64,000 nt of DNA from an uncultured Treponema sp. (lineage in GTDB: Bacteria; Spirochaetota; Spirochaetia; Treponematales; Treponemataceae). The stretch lies in NCBI GenBank assembly GCA_947165895.1, contig CAMVCB010000005.1:186001-250000 (forward strand), written 5' to 3'. The notes under the pieces are model-generated. The model did not search any database. It had not been told where the DNA came from and saw only the letters and a list, made by a program, of their open reading frames with translations. Position 1 is the stretch's first letter; each line of letters starts with the position of its first letter. Position numbers and translations under genes: made by a program. Shown here one piece after another: positions 9,040 to 17,647 of this stretch.

Positions 9040-10043
9040 CAGAGCTTAATTTTAAGTTCTCCACTTTTGATTTTATTAACAAGCAGATCCATTTTTTTTC
9101 GGACATCTTCCGGAACATTTTTGATATAAAAGGGATTATCATTGATAAATTCAATGTATCCATCCTGCATTCCGACAGTCTCTGCACTTCCCCAGGGCGT
9201 TTTTCCCTGCAGCCACTGGCTGGTAACTTCTTCTGCAAGCTTTTCCTGAAGATTCTGGGTGCTTGAAATGATAACTTCCGGAGCTTTTGCAAATCCGTTT
9301 GAGTCAAACCAGGCAATTTTGATTTTATTGTTTTTTGCAGCTGCAAGCACTCCCTGGGAAGCGCCGCCGCAGACAGGAAGAATAACATCAACACCAGTTT
9401 TGCATATTGCATCAGTTATTTCAGCACCTTTTGTTGCATCATACCAGTTTCCGACAATGCGGTAATCAACAGAGGTTTCTGCAGCTGCATCCCGGGCACC
9501 CTTTTTATAGGCCGGGAAAATTATATTGTTCATTACGGGATAATCCTGTGCTGAAATCAGTGCAACCTTGTGATTTTTTGACATAAGTCCGGCAATGTAG
9601 CCTGTAACATAGCCCTGCTGAACCTGATCATAGCATTTTGTCATTATGTTGGGATTGCCCTCTTTTGTTGCATCAAGAAGAATGAATTTCTGAGAAGGAA
9701 ATTGTTCCAGAACTCCCTCTGCAAGGTCGGGAAGGGAAGGATTTGAAGATATGATGACGTCATAAATTTCTTCAGCTGCAAGGGCAGTAAGCTTTTGTGC
9801 CCATTCTGCCTGATTTGTTCCAACTTCCATAATATAAAGAAGGGCACTTTTATTTTCTGGAAGCCCTGTATTATAGGCCTGCACGGCTTTTGTAACGCCC
9901 TGGACAAGTTTTGCGTATGTAGGACTGTCTGCAATAATGCCGGGAACAAAGACCGCAATTGACGGATTATCCCGTTTTTTGTCTGAACAGCCGGTAAGGC
10001 TTAAAGCCATAATGGCTGTCAGTATAATGAAATGTTTTTTCAT
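9039..10043 (-). CDS. BMP-family nucleoside-binding lipoprotein (PnrA/TmpC-like)
   Basis: 334 residues. The N-terminus has a lysine-rich start and hydrophobic core ending in LTGC, so Cys19 is the likely lipidated residue. The rest is a type I periplasmic-binding fold of the BMP family: PSIAVFVPGIIADSPTY, then KFILLDAT, GYVTGYIAGLMSK and LPVCGGASQGVL. In Treponema pallidum the homologous PnrA binds purine nucleosides; the same role is inferred here. It is the first gene of the transporter operon. A MarR-type regulator gene lies immediately upstream in the same direction. Confidence 0.9.
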   Translation of the reverse strand: MKKHFIILTAIMALSLTGCSDKKRDNPSIAVFVPGIIADSPTYAKLVQGVTKAVQAYNTGLPENKSALLYIMEVGTNQAEWAQKLTALAAEEIYDVIISSNPSLPDLAEGVLEQFPSQKFILLDATKEGNPNIMTKCYDQVQQGYVTGYIAGLMSKNHKVALISAQDYPVMNNIIFPAYKKGARDAAAETSVDYRIVGNWYDATKGAEITDAICKTGVDVILPVCGGASQGVLAAAKNNKIKIAWFDSNGFAKAPEVIISSTQNLQEKLAEEVTSQWLQGKTPWGSAETVGMQDGYIEFINDNPFYIKNVPEDVRKKMDLLVNKIKSGELKIKL

Positions 10044-10106
10044 ACCTGTAGAATATTTGTTTTATATAAAAATTTCAACGGGTAAAAAAGGCTTTCTTTT
10101 CTGCCC

Positions 10107-10547
10107 TTATTCTTGCTTTCCAAAATTTTCTGCAATCCGGGAAAGAAGGCTTGTAAAGAGATTTTTTTCTTCCTCTGAAAATCCGCTGTAAAATTTTTCT
10201 ATTAATTCTTCCGAGATTTCGCCCGTTACGCAATTGTAATGCTTTCCCTTTTCTGTCAGCGAAACAATCCTTATGCGTTTATCTTCGCTTGAGGGCTGGC
10301 TTTTTACAAGACCTTCTTTTTCAAGCCTTCGTACAAGGACTGTGGTTGTAGATTTATCTCTGTTGATTATTTTAGAAAGCTCATTCATCCGTAGATTTTC
10401 TGTCCGGCTAAGCTGGAAAAGAATATTTCCGTGTGATGATGCAAAATTTTCAAATCCCTTTTCTGCAAGTTTTTTTTGAAGAAAATCAGAACTTTGTGAG
10501 TGAATATGCGAAAGAAGATTTATGCTGTTTTTTACGTCTGAAGCCAT
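10107..10547 (-). CDS. MarR-family transcriptional regulator
   Basis: 146 residues with the winged helix-turn-helix of MarR proteins: LRMNELSKIINRDKSTTTVL is the recognition region, followed by VRRLEKEGLVKSQPSSEDKR, the beta-wing with the conserved D-x-R. It lies 63 nt upstream of the BMP lipoprotein gene in the same direction and diverges from the membrane-protein gene at 10617. Control of the nucleoside transporter or of itself is a reasonable guess. No operator palindrome stood out. Confidence 0.88.
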   Translation of the reverse strand: MASDVKNSINLLSHIHSQSSDFLQKKLAEKGFENFASSHGNILFQLSRTENLRMNELSKIINRDKSTTTVLVRRLEKEGLVKSQPSSEDKRIRIVSLTEKGKHYNCVTGEISEELIEKFYSGFSEEEKNLFTSLLSRIAENFGKQE

Positions 10548-10580
10548 AGTTTATTTTAACATATTTTTTCCTTTTTTCTA

Positions 10581-10609
10581 TTGTTGAAGATGCTTATAAC
10601 TGTTAAATT
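10581..10609 (+). promoter_or_regulatory. Promoter directly abutting the membrane-protein start
   Basis: TTGTTG (10581-10586), a 17-nt spacer and TAAATT (10604-10609) place the transcription start at or next to the ATG at 10617. This favours that ATG over the upstream TTG and ATG codons, and implies a leaderless mRNA. Confidence 0.45.
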
Positions 10610-10616
10610 TAAAAAT

Positions 10617-11405
10617 ATGTTTGGATTTTTTATTAAAAAAACTTTTTTTGACGGCTGGGATAATCTTTTTAATCTGGTTCTGGTAAATATTGTTTGTCTT
10701 CTGTCGGCTCTGCTCCTTGGCGGCTTGATTGCTGTTTTTTACAGCTTTCCCCTGATTTTAGCGGGTCTGATACTTTTATTTTTTGTGACTTTCGGCATTT
10801 TTTCTACTGCATATGGTAAAGTTGCCGCTGATATTGCAAATTATAAGGGCGTTCATATCGGGGATTTTTTTAAGGCAATTCCTTCAAGCTTTAAGGACGG
10901 TGCCCTATTTGGTCTTTTGTGCGGTTTGATTGGAATTATTTCTGTTGTTGCAATGCGTTTTTATTTACGAGAGGTTCATTCGATTATAGGTTTCCTGCTT
11001 GCGGCCTTTCTTTTCTGGATTGATGTAATATTTTTTCTTTCTTTTCAGTGGTTTGTTGCAATCAGATCTTTGATGCATAATGATTTTAAAAAGTGCCTGA
11101 AAAAATGCTTTTTGATTTTCTTTGATAATACGGGATTTTCAATTCTGATGGGACTTTATACTCTTGTCTGTTTACTGCTTTCGTTTTTCTGTGTAGGTTT
11201 CGTGCCTTCGCTTGCGGGAATTGTTCTTGCACAGACAAATGCCCTGCGATTAAGACTTTATAAATATGATTATCTTGAGCAGCATCCCGAACTGACAACT
11301 CCATCCCAGCGTCGTCAGATACCATGGGAAGAATTGATTTATGAAGACCGCGAAACTCTTGGTCCTCATAAATTAAAGCAGATGTTCTTCCCATGGCGGA
11401 ATTAA
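10617..11405 (+). CDS. Polytopic membrane protein, DUF624/YesL-like, function unknown
   Basis: 262 residues from the ATG at 10617; an in-frame TTG at 10581 and ATG at 10590 are less likely because a promoter-like sequence covers them. FFIKKTFFDGWDNLFNLV at the N-terminus leads into about 6 membrane segments, and the last 50 residues are hydrophilic and cytoplasmic (ending KQMFFPWRN). The WDNL start and layout recall the DUF624 (YesL) family, often found near sugar transporters, but this is only a resemblance. It diverges from the marR gene and converges with the P-loop ATPase, whose stop abuts this one with no gap. Confidence 0.6.
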   Translation: MFGFFIKKTFFDGWDNLFNLVLVNIVCLLSALLLGGLIAVFYSFPLILAGLILLFFVTFGIFSTAYGKVAADIANYKGVHIGDFFKAIPSSFKDGALFGLLCGLIGIISVVAMRFYLREVHSIIGFLLAAFLFWIDVIFFLSFQWFVAIRSLMHNDFKKCLKKCFLIFFDNTGFSILMGLYTLVCLLLSFFCVGFVPSLAGIVLAQTNALRLRLYKYDYLEQHPELTTPSQRRQIPWEELIYEDRETLGPHKLKQMFFPWRN

Positions 11406-12068
11406 TTATTTTGTCATCAGCATTGTTTTTGCATCGATTTTCACTTTTCCGTCACCGTTTTTAAGGATTGAAAGTGAAAGATCTTTGCCGTCAGAAGCAA
11501 GATGAGCAACTGTTGCAAACAAGTCAATTTTAGCAGCTTCAAGAGTGTCTTTGAGCTTATCTGCTTCTGATGTTCCGCTGAACCAGGCTGTCATTTTCTG
11601 GCTTTTTACAAAATCAGCAAAAGCCTTCAAATCTGCTGCAGAAGCCTTGTCAAAATCAAGTCCGTCAACAATTACAGCATCAATACTTGTTCCGCCTTCC
11701 TTAAGCGATTTCAGTGTGTTTACAACTTTAGGAAGTGTAAATGTTTCCTGGTTGAAATTCAAAATAATACGGTTTTTTACAATTTCTTCTGAAATTTCAC
11801 TCATTGTGCTGAAATTCTTTTTCTTAGCGATTTCAGAAAGAACGCTTGAATACCAGGAAATCACATTGGATGACTGCTGGTCAAAAGATACATGGACAAG
11901 TCCCTTGTCATTTAAAAGTGAATCAATTCCAAACTGTACCAGAATAGAAGTTTTGCCAAGACCCTTTTTAGCAGTGATTAAGCCCATCTCTCCGGTTTTA
12001 AGTCCAGCCTTAGTAGCTGTATCAAATAAGCGAACAGGGCTGTGTTCGATTAAATCTTTCTTTTCCAT
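11406..12068 (-). CDS. RecA/KaiC-like P-loop ATPase, function unknown
   Basis: 220 residues. LITAKKGLGKTS (residues 30-41) is a Walker A, SFDQQSSNVISWYSSVL resembles the post-Walker-A segment of RecA/DnaB-fold ATPases, and DAVIVDGLDF is a Walker B. The protein is only the ATPase core, with no DNA-binding or zinc domain. A GGAGGACAC site just before the ATG supports the start. A KaiC/RadA-like regulatory ATPase is possible. The neighbours (EF-G upstream, membrane protein downstream) give no clear clue. Confidence 0.65.
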   Translation of the reverse strand: MEKKDLIEHSPVRLFDTATKAGLKTGEMGLITAKKGLGKTSILVQFGIDSLLNDKGLVHVSFDQQSSNVISWYSSVLSEIAKKKNFSTMSEISEEIVKNRIILNFNQETFTLPKVVNTLKSLKEGGTSIDAVIVDGLDFDKASAADLKAFADFVKSQKMTAWFSGTSEADKLKDTLEAAKIDLFATVAHLASDGKDLSLSILKNGDGKVKIDAKTMLMTK

Positions 12069-12167
12069 AAGAGTGTCCTCCTGAGGTGTAATTAAAGTGT
12101 TGCTTAAAGCAACTTTTAACTATTCTAAAACGGAAAAGAGTTTAAAGCAAATTTTAATTGGTGCAGG

Positions 12168-12201
12168 ATAAAAAAAAGCGCCCCTTTCGGAGCGCCCTTT
12201 T
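12168..12201 (-). terminator. Intrinsic terminator of fusA
   Basis: On the minus strand GGGCGCTCC and GGGGCGC form a stable stem with a GAAA loop, followed by a T run. It lies about 90 nt beyond the fusA stop. Confidence 0.85.
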
Positions 12202-12244
12202 ACCAGCTGAAAAAGCCTAAGTTTAGAAGTTATTGTTTTACCTT

Positions 12245-12300
12245 CGAACTTTGCGAAGCAAAGCTCGTTTGGTAAAAAATAGCAACTGCTATTTTTTACC
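12245..12300 (-). repeat. Two-hairpin element overlapping the fusA stop codon
   Basis: A 14-bp perfect inverted repeat (GGTAAAAAATAGCA and its complement, 12271-12300, 2-nt centre) includes the last codons and stop of fusA. A second hairpin (12245-12267) has CGAACTTTG and CAAAGCTCG arms that pair fully on the minus strand if a G-U pair is allowed. A similar pair of hairpins stands upstream of leuS (51834-51886). Confidence 0.75.
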
Positions 12301-14385
12301 TTGTTCTTTTGCAGCCTTGTGTTTAGCGATAAGTTCATCAGCAACAGCGTTAGGAACTTTACCGTATTTTTCGAATTCCATTGTGAATTCACCCTTACCC
12401 TGAGTTGAAGAACGGAGGATAGTAGAGAATCCGAACATTTCAGAAAGTGGAACTTCTGCGTTTACAACAGAAGTACCGTTTTCATCAGTTGAATCAATGA
12501 TTACACCACGGCGCTGGTTGATAAGACCGAAGAGGTTACCCTGGAATTCTGTAGGTGCAGACATCTGTACCTTCATGATTGGTTCAAGGATAACTGGTTT
12601 AGCCTTCATGTAACCTTCACGGAAAGCACCAATAGCAGCAATCTGGAATGCGTTATCGTTAGAGTCTACAGGGTGTGACTGACCATCATTGATTGTCATC
12701 TTAACACCTACGATAGGAGCTCCAATCAAAGAACCTTCCTTCATAGCCTTCTGGAAACCTTTATCACAAGAAGGGATGAATTCGTTAGGAATTGCACCAC
12801 CCTTAATTGCGTCTACGAATTCGTAGTCTTTGTCTGAAATTGGCTCCATGAATCCGGCAACACGACCGTACTGACCAGAACCACCAGACTGTTTCTTATG
12901 TGTGTAGTTGAAGTCACCCTTAGTTGTAATAGACTCGCGGTAAGCAACCTGTGGAGCACCTGTTTCTACTTCACAGTTGTATTCGCGCTTCATACGCTCA
13001 ACGTAAACTTCAAGGTGAAGTTCACCCATACCCTTAATGATTGTTTCGTTAGATTCAGGATCTGTGTAAACGCGGAATGTAGGGTCTTCTTTTGTAAAGC
13101 GGTTAAGAGCCTTAGACATCTGCATTTCAGCCTGTTTGTCCTTTGGTTTGATAGACAAAGAAATTACAGGTTCTGGAACGTACATAGAAGCCATAGAGTA
13201 GTTTACTCCACCGTTTACGAATGTATCACCAGAAGCACAGTCTACACCGAAGAGGGCAACGATATCACCTGCGCAGCCTTCGTTGATATCTTCCATCTGT
13301 GCAGAGTTCATACGTACAAGACGTCCAACCTTGAACTTCTTCTTTGTACGAGTATTGTAGAGTTCCTCACCCTTCTTAATTTTACCCTGGTAAACACGAG
13401 TATAAGTAAGCTGACCATACTGACCGTCATCAAGTTTGAAACCAAGTGCAACACAAGGTTTGTTATCAACTGATTCAAGTTCAACTTCAGCTTCGTTGTT
13501 GTCCAGGTCAAGAGCAACGTTGCGAACTTCGTTTGGAGCCGGCAGATAGCGGATAACTGCGTCGAGCAAAGGCTGAATACCCTTGTTTACGTGAGCAGAA
13601 CCACAGAATACACCTACAAACTGTTCTGCAAGAGTTCCTTTACGGATAGCAGCGATGATTTTGTCTTCTGCAACGCCATCGTATCCGTTTTCCATGATTT
13701 CTTCCATCAAAGAATCATCGAACATAGAAGCAGCATCCAAAAGCTCTTCACGATATTTATCTGCGTCAGCTTTCAAGTTAGCTGGAATTTCTGCGATGCG
13801 GAGGTCTTCACCGTTAGGACCATCAAAATAGATGGCTTTCATAGCTACCAGGTCAACAACACCTTCAAGCTTGTCTTCAAGACCGATTGGAAGCTCCATC
13901 ATGTGAGCGTTAAGTCCGAGTTTTTCGCGAACCTGATTACATACGCGGATTGGGTTAGCACCCTGACGGTCACACTTGTTTACGAATGCAACGCGAGGTA
14001 CATGATAACGTTTAAGCTGACGGTCTACTGTAATTGACTGAGACTGAACACCGGCAACGGCACACAAAATCATGATAGCACCGTCAAGAACGCGGAGTGA
14101 GCGCTCTACTTCTACTGTGAAGTCTACGTGACCCGGAGTGTCGATAAGGTTGATTGTGTAGTCCTTCCACTGAACCTGTGTAGCTGCTGACTGGATTGTG
14201 ATACCACGTTCACGTTCCAATTCCATGTTGTCCATTACAGCACCAACACCATCTTTACCACGAACTTCGTGAATTGCATGAATCTTGTTACAGTAGAACA
14301 AGATACGTTCTGAAGTTGTAGTCTTTCCTGAGTCAATGTGGGCACTGATACCGATATTTCTTACTTTTGAAATATCCCAAGCCAT
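12289..14385 (-). CDS. fusA: Elongation factor G, spirochaete/mitochondrial EF-G1 type
   Basis: 698 residues, full length. It drives ribosomal translocation using GTP. G1 is [12 protein letters not shown] (Ser where most bacterial EF-Gs have Ala), followed by [22 protein letters not shown]3 is DTPGHVDF and G4 is NKCD. The [11 protein letters not shown] segment with KDGVGAVMD is like mitochondrial EF-G1 and the spdEFG1 of spirochaetes and planctomycetes, not the classical EHxGAATMDWMEQE form. The C-terminal part has the usual domains III-V. GAGGT stands just before the ATG. A strong terminator follows. By analogy with mitochondrial EF-G1 and spdEFG1 it should be a translocase, and a second EF-G elsewhere may handle ribosome recycling. 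Confidence 0.95.
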   Translation of the reverse strand: MAWDISKVRNIGISAHIDSGKTTTSERILFYCNKIHAIHEVRGKDGVGAVMDNMELERERGITIQSAATQVQWKDYTINLIDTPGHVDFTVEVERSLRVLDGAIMILCAVAGVQSQSITVDRQLKRYHVPRVAFVNKCDRQGANPIRVCNQVREKLGLNAHMMELPIGLEDKLEGVVDLVAMKAIYFDGPNGEDLRIAEIPANLKADADKYREELLDAASMFDDSLMEEIMENGYDGVAEDKIIAAIRKGTLAEQFVGVFCGSAHVNKGIQPLLDAVIRYLPAPNEVRNVALDLDNNEAEVELESVDNKPCVALGFKLDDGQYGQLTYTRVYQGKIKKGEELYNTRTKKKFKVGRLVRMNSAQMEDINEGCAGDIVALFGVDCASGDTFVNGGVNYSMASMYVPEPVISLSIKPKDKQAEMQMSKALNRFTKEDPTFRVYTDPESNETIIKGMGELHLEVYVERMKREYNCEVETGAPQVAYRESITTKGDFNYTHKKQSGGSGQYGRVAGFMEPISDKDYEFVDAIKGGAIPNEFIPSCDKGFQKAMKEGSLIGAPIVGVKMTINDGQSHPVDSNDNAFQIAAIGAFREGYMKAKPVILEPIMKVQMSAPTEFQGNLFGLINQRRGVIIDSTDENGTSVVNAEVPLSEMFGFSTILRSSTQGKGEFTMEFEKYGKVPNAVADELIAKHKAAKEQGKK

Positions 14386-14471
14386 ACTATTTACCTCTTT
14401 AAAAAAAAATTTCCTAGTTTGAAAATACTATCGCTCTATATTACAGAAAATTGCTATCCTTTTCAAGAGTT

Positions 14472-14568
14472 TGGCAAAGGAGGGGAAGGATTTCCCCTCG
14501 CTACAGCCCGCAAGCGGTCTTCCGCTACCCCTTCTGCGGGGCTCAAGCGCCGCCCCGCAACGCCCCGC
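14472..14568 (-). repeat. GC-rich palindromic intergenic element
   Basis: About 95 bp that is far richer in G and C than the flanks and full of short hairpins (AGCGG/CCGCT, CCCC/GGGG, GGGGAA/TTTCCCC). A 13-mer, CGGGGCGTTGCGG on the minus strand (14555-14567), recurs exactly at 62061-62073. In both places it begins 1-2 nt after a stop codon in the same orientation as the gene. Otherwise the region between fusA and the next gene holds only the fusA leader. Confidence 0.7.
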
Positions 14569-15939
14569 TTAAGTCTCCGTTTTAAAGACGATTTTCCCTG
14601 TAAGGACAAGAAATTTTGTCTTCCAGTGGGCGCTTATCCAGCCGCTAAAGGCCTGCTTAGTAGATTCTCCATCCTTTTGCGTAAAGTTCAGGGCGCCTGC
14701 TGCCGTAATCTTTGGATTTTTGAAAAATGCAAGATTGAGGCCCAGCTTTTCACTGGAGGTAAGACTCTGGTAATTTTGAGATGGAGTCAGGCTGGCGGCC
14801 ATTATAAAGTCCGGGGAGATTTTTGAAAAGTACCAGGAATTTGAAAACTGCATGGAAATGCTTTCTAAATCCGTACAGATTTTTCTTCCGCTCGTATCCA
14901 GACTGAAATTTGAATTTGCAGTTAAAGAAAATGAATATAATAAAGAAAATAATCTTCCTCCGGCTGAAAGCTTTATTTTATGTGAATCAAAATTTTTTTC
15001 TGAAAGCATAAAGCTTGTGACTGCAGACAGACCGCTTCTTAAAAATACAGGACGTCTGATACCAAGCGGAAAGGTTATCTGAAGTCCAAGCTTTGCCTGC
15101 AGCATATCCTTTATGGTATTATCCCTTGTGGTAAGAAGCTTTTCGTGCTCATTGTAAAAGACTGAACAGCTTATAGCAGTCCGGCCAAGGGTTACTTTAT
15201 TTTCGCTTTTATAGATAGTCTGGAATTTTCCAAAGGGTGTCTGATAGAGGGGAAAAGAAAAGAGGCTTTCAAAATGAGGGATTTTTACCGAGACCTGGGG
15301 ATTAATGCAGAAATGACAGCCTTCGTGATAGTAAAAATCTGAGTCGGTAAACCAGGAGTTAAAAGTATTTTCAGGGAAGGTAAAAAGTCCCGCTGTTGAT
15401 GCAAGGGTAATCTCAAGCTTTTTAAATAACCTTACTGTCTGCGAGCCGGAAAAAACCGGAAAAATATCATCATTATTATAGAAGAAGTTTAACTTTGATG
15501 ATGAAAAAGCTTTCTTTTTGTCTGTATAGGCAAATTCTCCAAAAATGCTGATTTCCTTTTTGAAAGCCGAAAGTCCCGGAAGCGCTGCAGTAATTTCTGA
15601 AACATCAGTTCTGGCCCTGGAGAAGGGGGTGATGCTTTGTGATAATGAAGGATCCTTCAGCTTTGAAATGCCCCCTCCGGCCGTCAGGTTCCCGACTTTT
15701 ATCTGGCAGGGGAAGTTTTTCCAGAATCTGGAAGTGTAGAGGACGCCGCCCCAGTTCCATTTTTCCATATCCTGAAGATTCTGGCTTGAACGGATTTCCA
15801 GAAAGGGCAGTAAAAATTTTTCCTGAAGTGCCGCCGTCAGCTCCTCCGCAAACAGACAGCCACCGCCTTTACCTGCGGGCAGCAGTGTAAAGAAGCAGGC
15901 TGATAAAAAACAAAATTTAAATGAAGACAATTTTCTCAT
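14569..15939 (-). CDS. Secreted, probably outer-membrane beta-barrel protein, function unknown
   Basis: 456 residues. The N-terminus has basic residues and a hydrophobic stretch ending near residue 32 (CLFAEEL), a plausible signal peptide. The remainder is rich in alternating hydrophobic and polar strands and aromatic residues, with no domain I recognise. The pattern suggests a beta-barrel or a surface-exposed beta-rich protein. It does not end in the terminal Phe/Trp typical of BAM substrates (it ends VFKTET), so the barrel call is tentative. It stands alone between fusA and the SPOR gene. Confidence 0.6.
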   Translation of the reverse strand: MRKLSSFKFCFLSACFFTLLPAGKGGGCLFAEELTAALQEKFLLPFLEIRSSQNLQDMEKWNWGGVLYTSRFWKNFPCQIKVGNLTAGGGISKLKDPSLSQSITPFSRARTDVSEITAALPGLSAFKKEISIFGEFAYTDKKKAFSSSKLNFFYNNDDIFPVFSGSQTVRLFKKLEITLASTAGLFTFPENTFNSWFTDSDFYYHEGCHFCINPQVSVKIPHFESLFSFPLYQTPFGKFQTIYKSENKVTLGRTAISCSVFYNEHEKLLTTRDNTIKDMLQAKLGLQITFPLGIRRPVFLRSGLSAVTSFMLSEKNFDSHKIKLSAGGRLFSLLYSFSLTANSNFSLDTSGRKICTDLESISMQFSNSWYFSKISPDFIMAASLTPSQNYQSLTSSEKLGLNLAFFKNPKITAAGALNFTQKDGESTKQAFSGWISAHWKTKFLVLTGKIVFKTET

Positions 15940-16011
15940 ACCTTAATATGGGCAAAAAAGTGTCATTTCCGGCAATTTTTTTGAAAAAAATGTAAAAAAA
16001 AGTTTAAAAAA

Positions 16012-16041
16012 AGAAAAAGCGGCCTGCAGTGCAGTCCGCTT
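16012..16041 (-). terminator. Intrinsic terminator after the SPOR-domain gene
   Basis: On the minus strand AAGCGG and CCGCTT close a stem whose interior contains the nested palindrome CTGCA/TGCAG. A T-rich run follows. Confidence 0.75.
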
Positions 16042-16070
16042 ATTTAACGCTTCTTCGATTTTATGCTAGC

Positions 16071-16880
16071 TTAATTTGTACTTGTAACGTAACTCTTTGC
16101 GTTTGAAAACTCACTGATTTTTGTGATTTTCTGGCGCCAGTATTCAGCTTCACTCTTTGTTGTGTAAGGACCTACGCGTACGCGGTAGAAAAGGTTATCC
16201 TTTGTATCCTTGTAAGTAAAGATGTCAGCCTGAATCTGATTGGTGCCGAGGGCCTGGCGGGCTGTCTCTGCACCTTTTTTATTGCTGTAAGCGGCAACCT
16301 GAACCCAGAATTTTGAAGGGGCAGCAGGCGCTGCTTTTGCTGCAGCCTTTGGCTTAGACTCAGTCTTTTTAGACGCAAGCTGCGCAGGTTTAGCTGATTT
16401 TGAAGCAGGAGAAGCTTTAGTATCTGATGCTTTTTCAAAATCACGTGGAGCGCGGTCACGAATTGCAGGAGCTTTTGGCTTATCAGCAAAGGTGACTGTT
16501 ACGTTTATATTCTGAGCCGGGCTTTCAGCTGTATTTTCTTTCAAAGTTTTAAGGGAGTTCAAATCGATTGTAGTTCCCTGGTTAGAAGGAACTTCGTAAA
16601 CGTTAGCCTTGTCTGCTACAACGTAAACTTCGTTTGTACGGATTGGCTCAGCCGGAGCATTTACATTCTGATTAGGGAAGTTAAGCTGGTCTTCAAGCGG
16701 AGCTGGATTCATTCCGTTATCAAGGGCCCAGCCGTTGTTGATTTTTTCTGATGGAGTAACACGGGCAATAGTCTGTTCTGTTTTTGCAGAAGGAGAATAT
16801 ACGATTACCGCAGCTCCCAGAACAACTAACAAAAATGCGCCGACAGCGGCAATTATCCATAATGTCTTTTTGTTTTCCAT
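16071..16880 (-). CDS. SPOR-domain membrane protein
   Basis: 269 residues. Residues about 5-28 form one membrane segment (LWIIAAVGAFLLVVLGAAVI), so the protein is anchored with its bulk in the periplasm. A long Ala/Lys/Ser/Pro-rich linker (about residues 30-185) leads to a C-terminal SPOR domain beginning KFWVQVAAYSNKKGAE and containing FYRVRVGPYTTKSEAE. SPOR domains bind denuded peptidoglycan glycans at the septum, so a cell-division or wall-remodelling role is inferred. CoaE and PolA lie upstream in the same direction, separated by about 100 nt. Confidence 0.88.
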   Translation of the reverse strand: MENKKTLWIIAAVGAFLLVVLGAAVIVYSPSAKTEQTIARVTPSEKINNGWALDNGMNPAPLEDQLNFPNQNVNAPAEPIRTNEVYVVADKANVYEVPSNQGTTIDLNSLKTLKENTAESPAQNINVTVTFADKPKAPAIRDRAPRDFEKASDTKASPASKSAKPAQLASKKTESKPKAAAKAAPAAPSKFWVQVAAYSNKKGAETARQALGTNQIQADIFTYKDTKDNLFYRVRVGPYTTKSEAEYWRQKITKISEFSNAKSYVTSTN

Positions 16881-16980
16881 AAGTTTTCCTCTTATACCGG
16901 ATTAATCCGGCCACCTTATTAAACTTATCGGAAAAATGAAAAAACACTTTAGTGAATTTTGAACAAAGTTCGTGCTGGGA

Positions 16981-17646
16981 CTATCTGTTTTTTATGAAGA
17001 TAAGTGGAGTTTCTTCGGATTTTGCAGCCTTGTAGCGGGAAAGCAGGTCTTTCTGCGCGAAAAAGCGGCGCAGAATCTGGAGCAGGGGCAGGTGGTCGCG
17101 GCGGCGGGCACGAAGGAGACGGGTAACAAAAGGTGCTTTTACAAAAACAATAGCCTGGCAGAGCTTAAGAAGCTCAGGGGTTTTATATAAAACCGTCGCA
17201 TTTATGATGATTTTCTTTCCTTTATTCTGTGCAATAAATTCTTTTGTAAGCTCGATTATTTTTGGATAGATGATTGATTCCTGCCTGGCAAGGAGGGCCG
17301 GATTTTTAAAAAGCAGCCTTCCCAGGTTCCGTCGGTTGATTGAAGAGTCAGGGTTTTCTATTGCAAGGCCGCAGGCTTCGGCCTGGTCTTTAAAGGCAGA
17401 AAGGATTTCTTCCCGGCAAAGTTCTATGGCCTTGTGGGCTGTAAGATCAAGGTCGGTAGAAAGCCAGCCTTTTTTTTCAAGCTGAGAGCAGATGTAATTT
17501 TTTCCTGCAGCCATCTGGCCGGTGACGCAGATTAGGGAGAAGGCTTCTAATGTGTTAGCGCTGGGAGCCCCGAAGTTGCCGCCTGCGGCAATGAGCGTCA
17601 GCGAAGGGCGGACATAGCGACCCGAGCGAAGCGAGGGGAACACCAT
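16981..17646 (-). CDS. coaE: Dephospho-CoA kinase with repeat-encoded N-terminal extension
   Basis: 221 residues from the ATG at 17646. It phosphorylates dephospho-CoA in the last step of CoA synthesis. The P-loop is VTGQMAAGKN (unusual; most are GLTGGIGSGKS). STDLDLTAH, NRRNLGRLLF and RARRRDHL fit the CoaE nucleotide- and CoA-binding segments, so I read it as a divergent CoaE. The family normally starts 2-4 residues before the P-loop strand. Here the first 37 residues precede it, residues 1 to about 33 coming from a palindromic repeat (17548-17644), and no start codon occurs closer in. The ATG lies 1 nt after the polA stop. A longer frame from 17682 would overlap polA and is less likely. Confidence 0.75.
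   Translation of the reverse strand: MVFPSLRSGRYVRPSLTLIAAGGNFGAPSANTLEAFSLICVTGQMAAGKNYICSQLEKKGWLSTDLDLTAHKAIELCREEILSAFKDQAEACGLAIENPDSSINRRNLGRLLFKNPALLARQESIIYPKIIELTKEFIAQNKGKKIIINATVLYKTPELLKLCQAIVFVKAPFVTRLLRARRRDHLPLLQILRRFFAQKDLLSRYKAAKSEETPLIFIKNR
17548..17644 (+). repeat. GC-rich repeat inside the 5' end of coaE
   Basis: Reads AATGTGTTAG at one end, then ATGAGCGTCAGCGAAGG, GAGCGAAGCGAG and GGAACACC. The same order of blocks appears on the minus strand of the gpmI upstream region (28304-28434), so both are copies of one family. Confidence 0.65.
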
Positions 17647-17647
17647 C

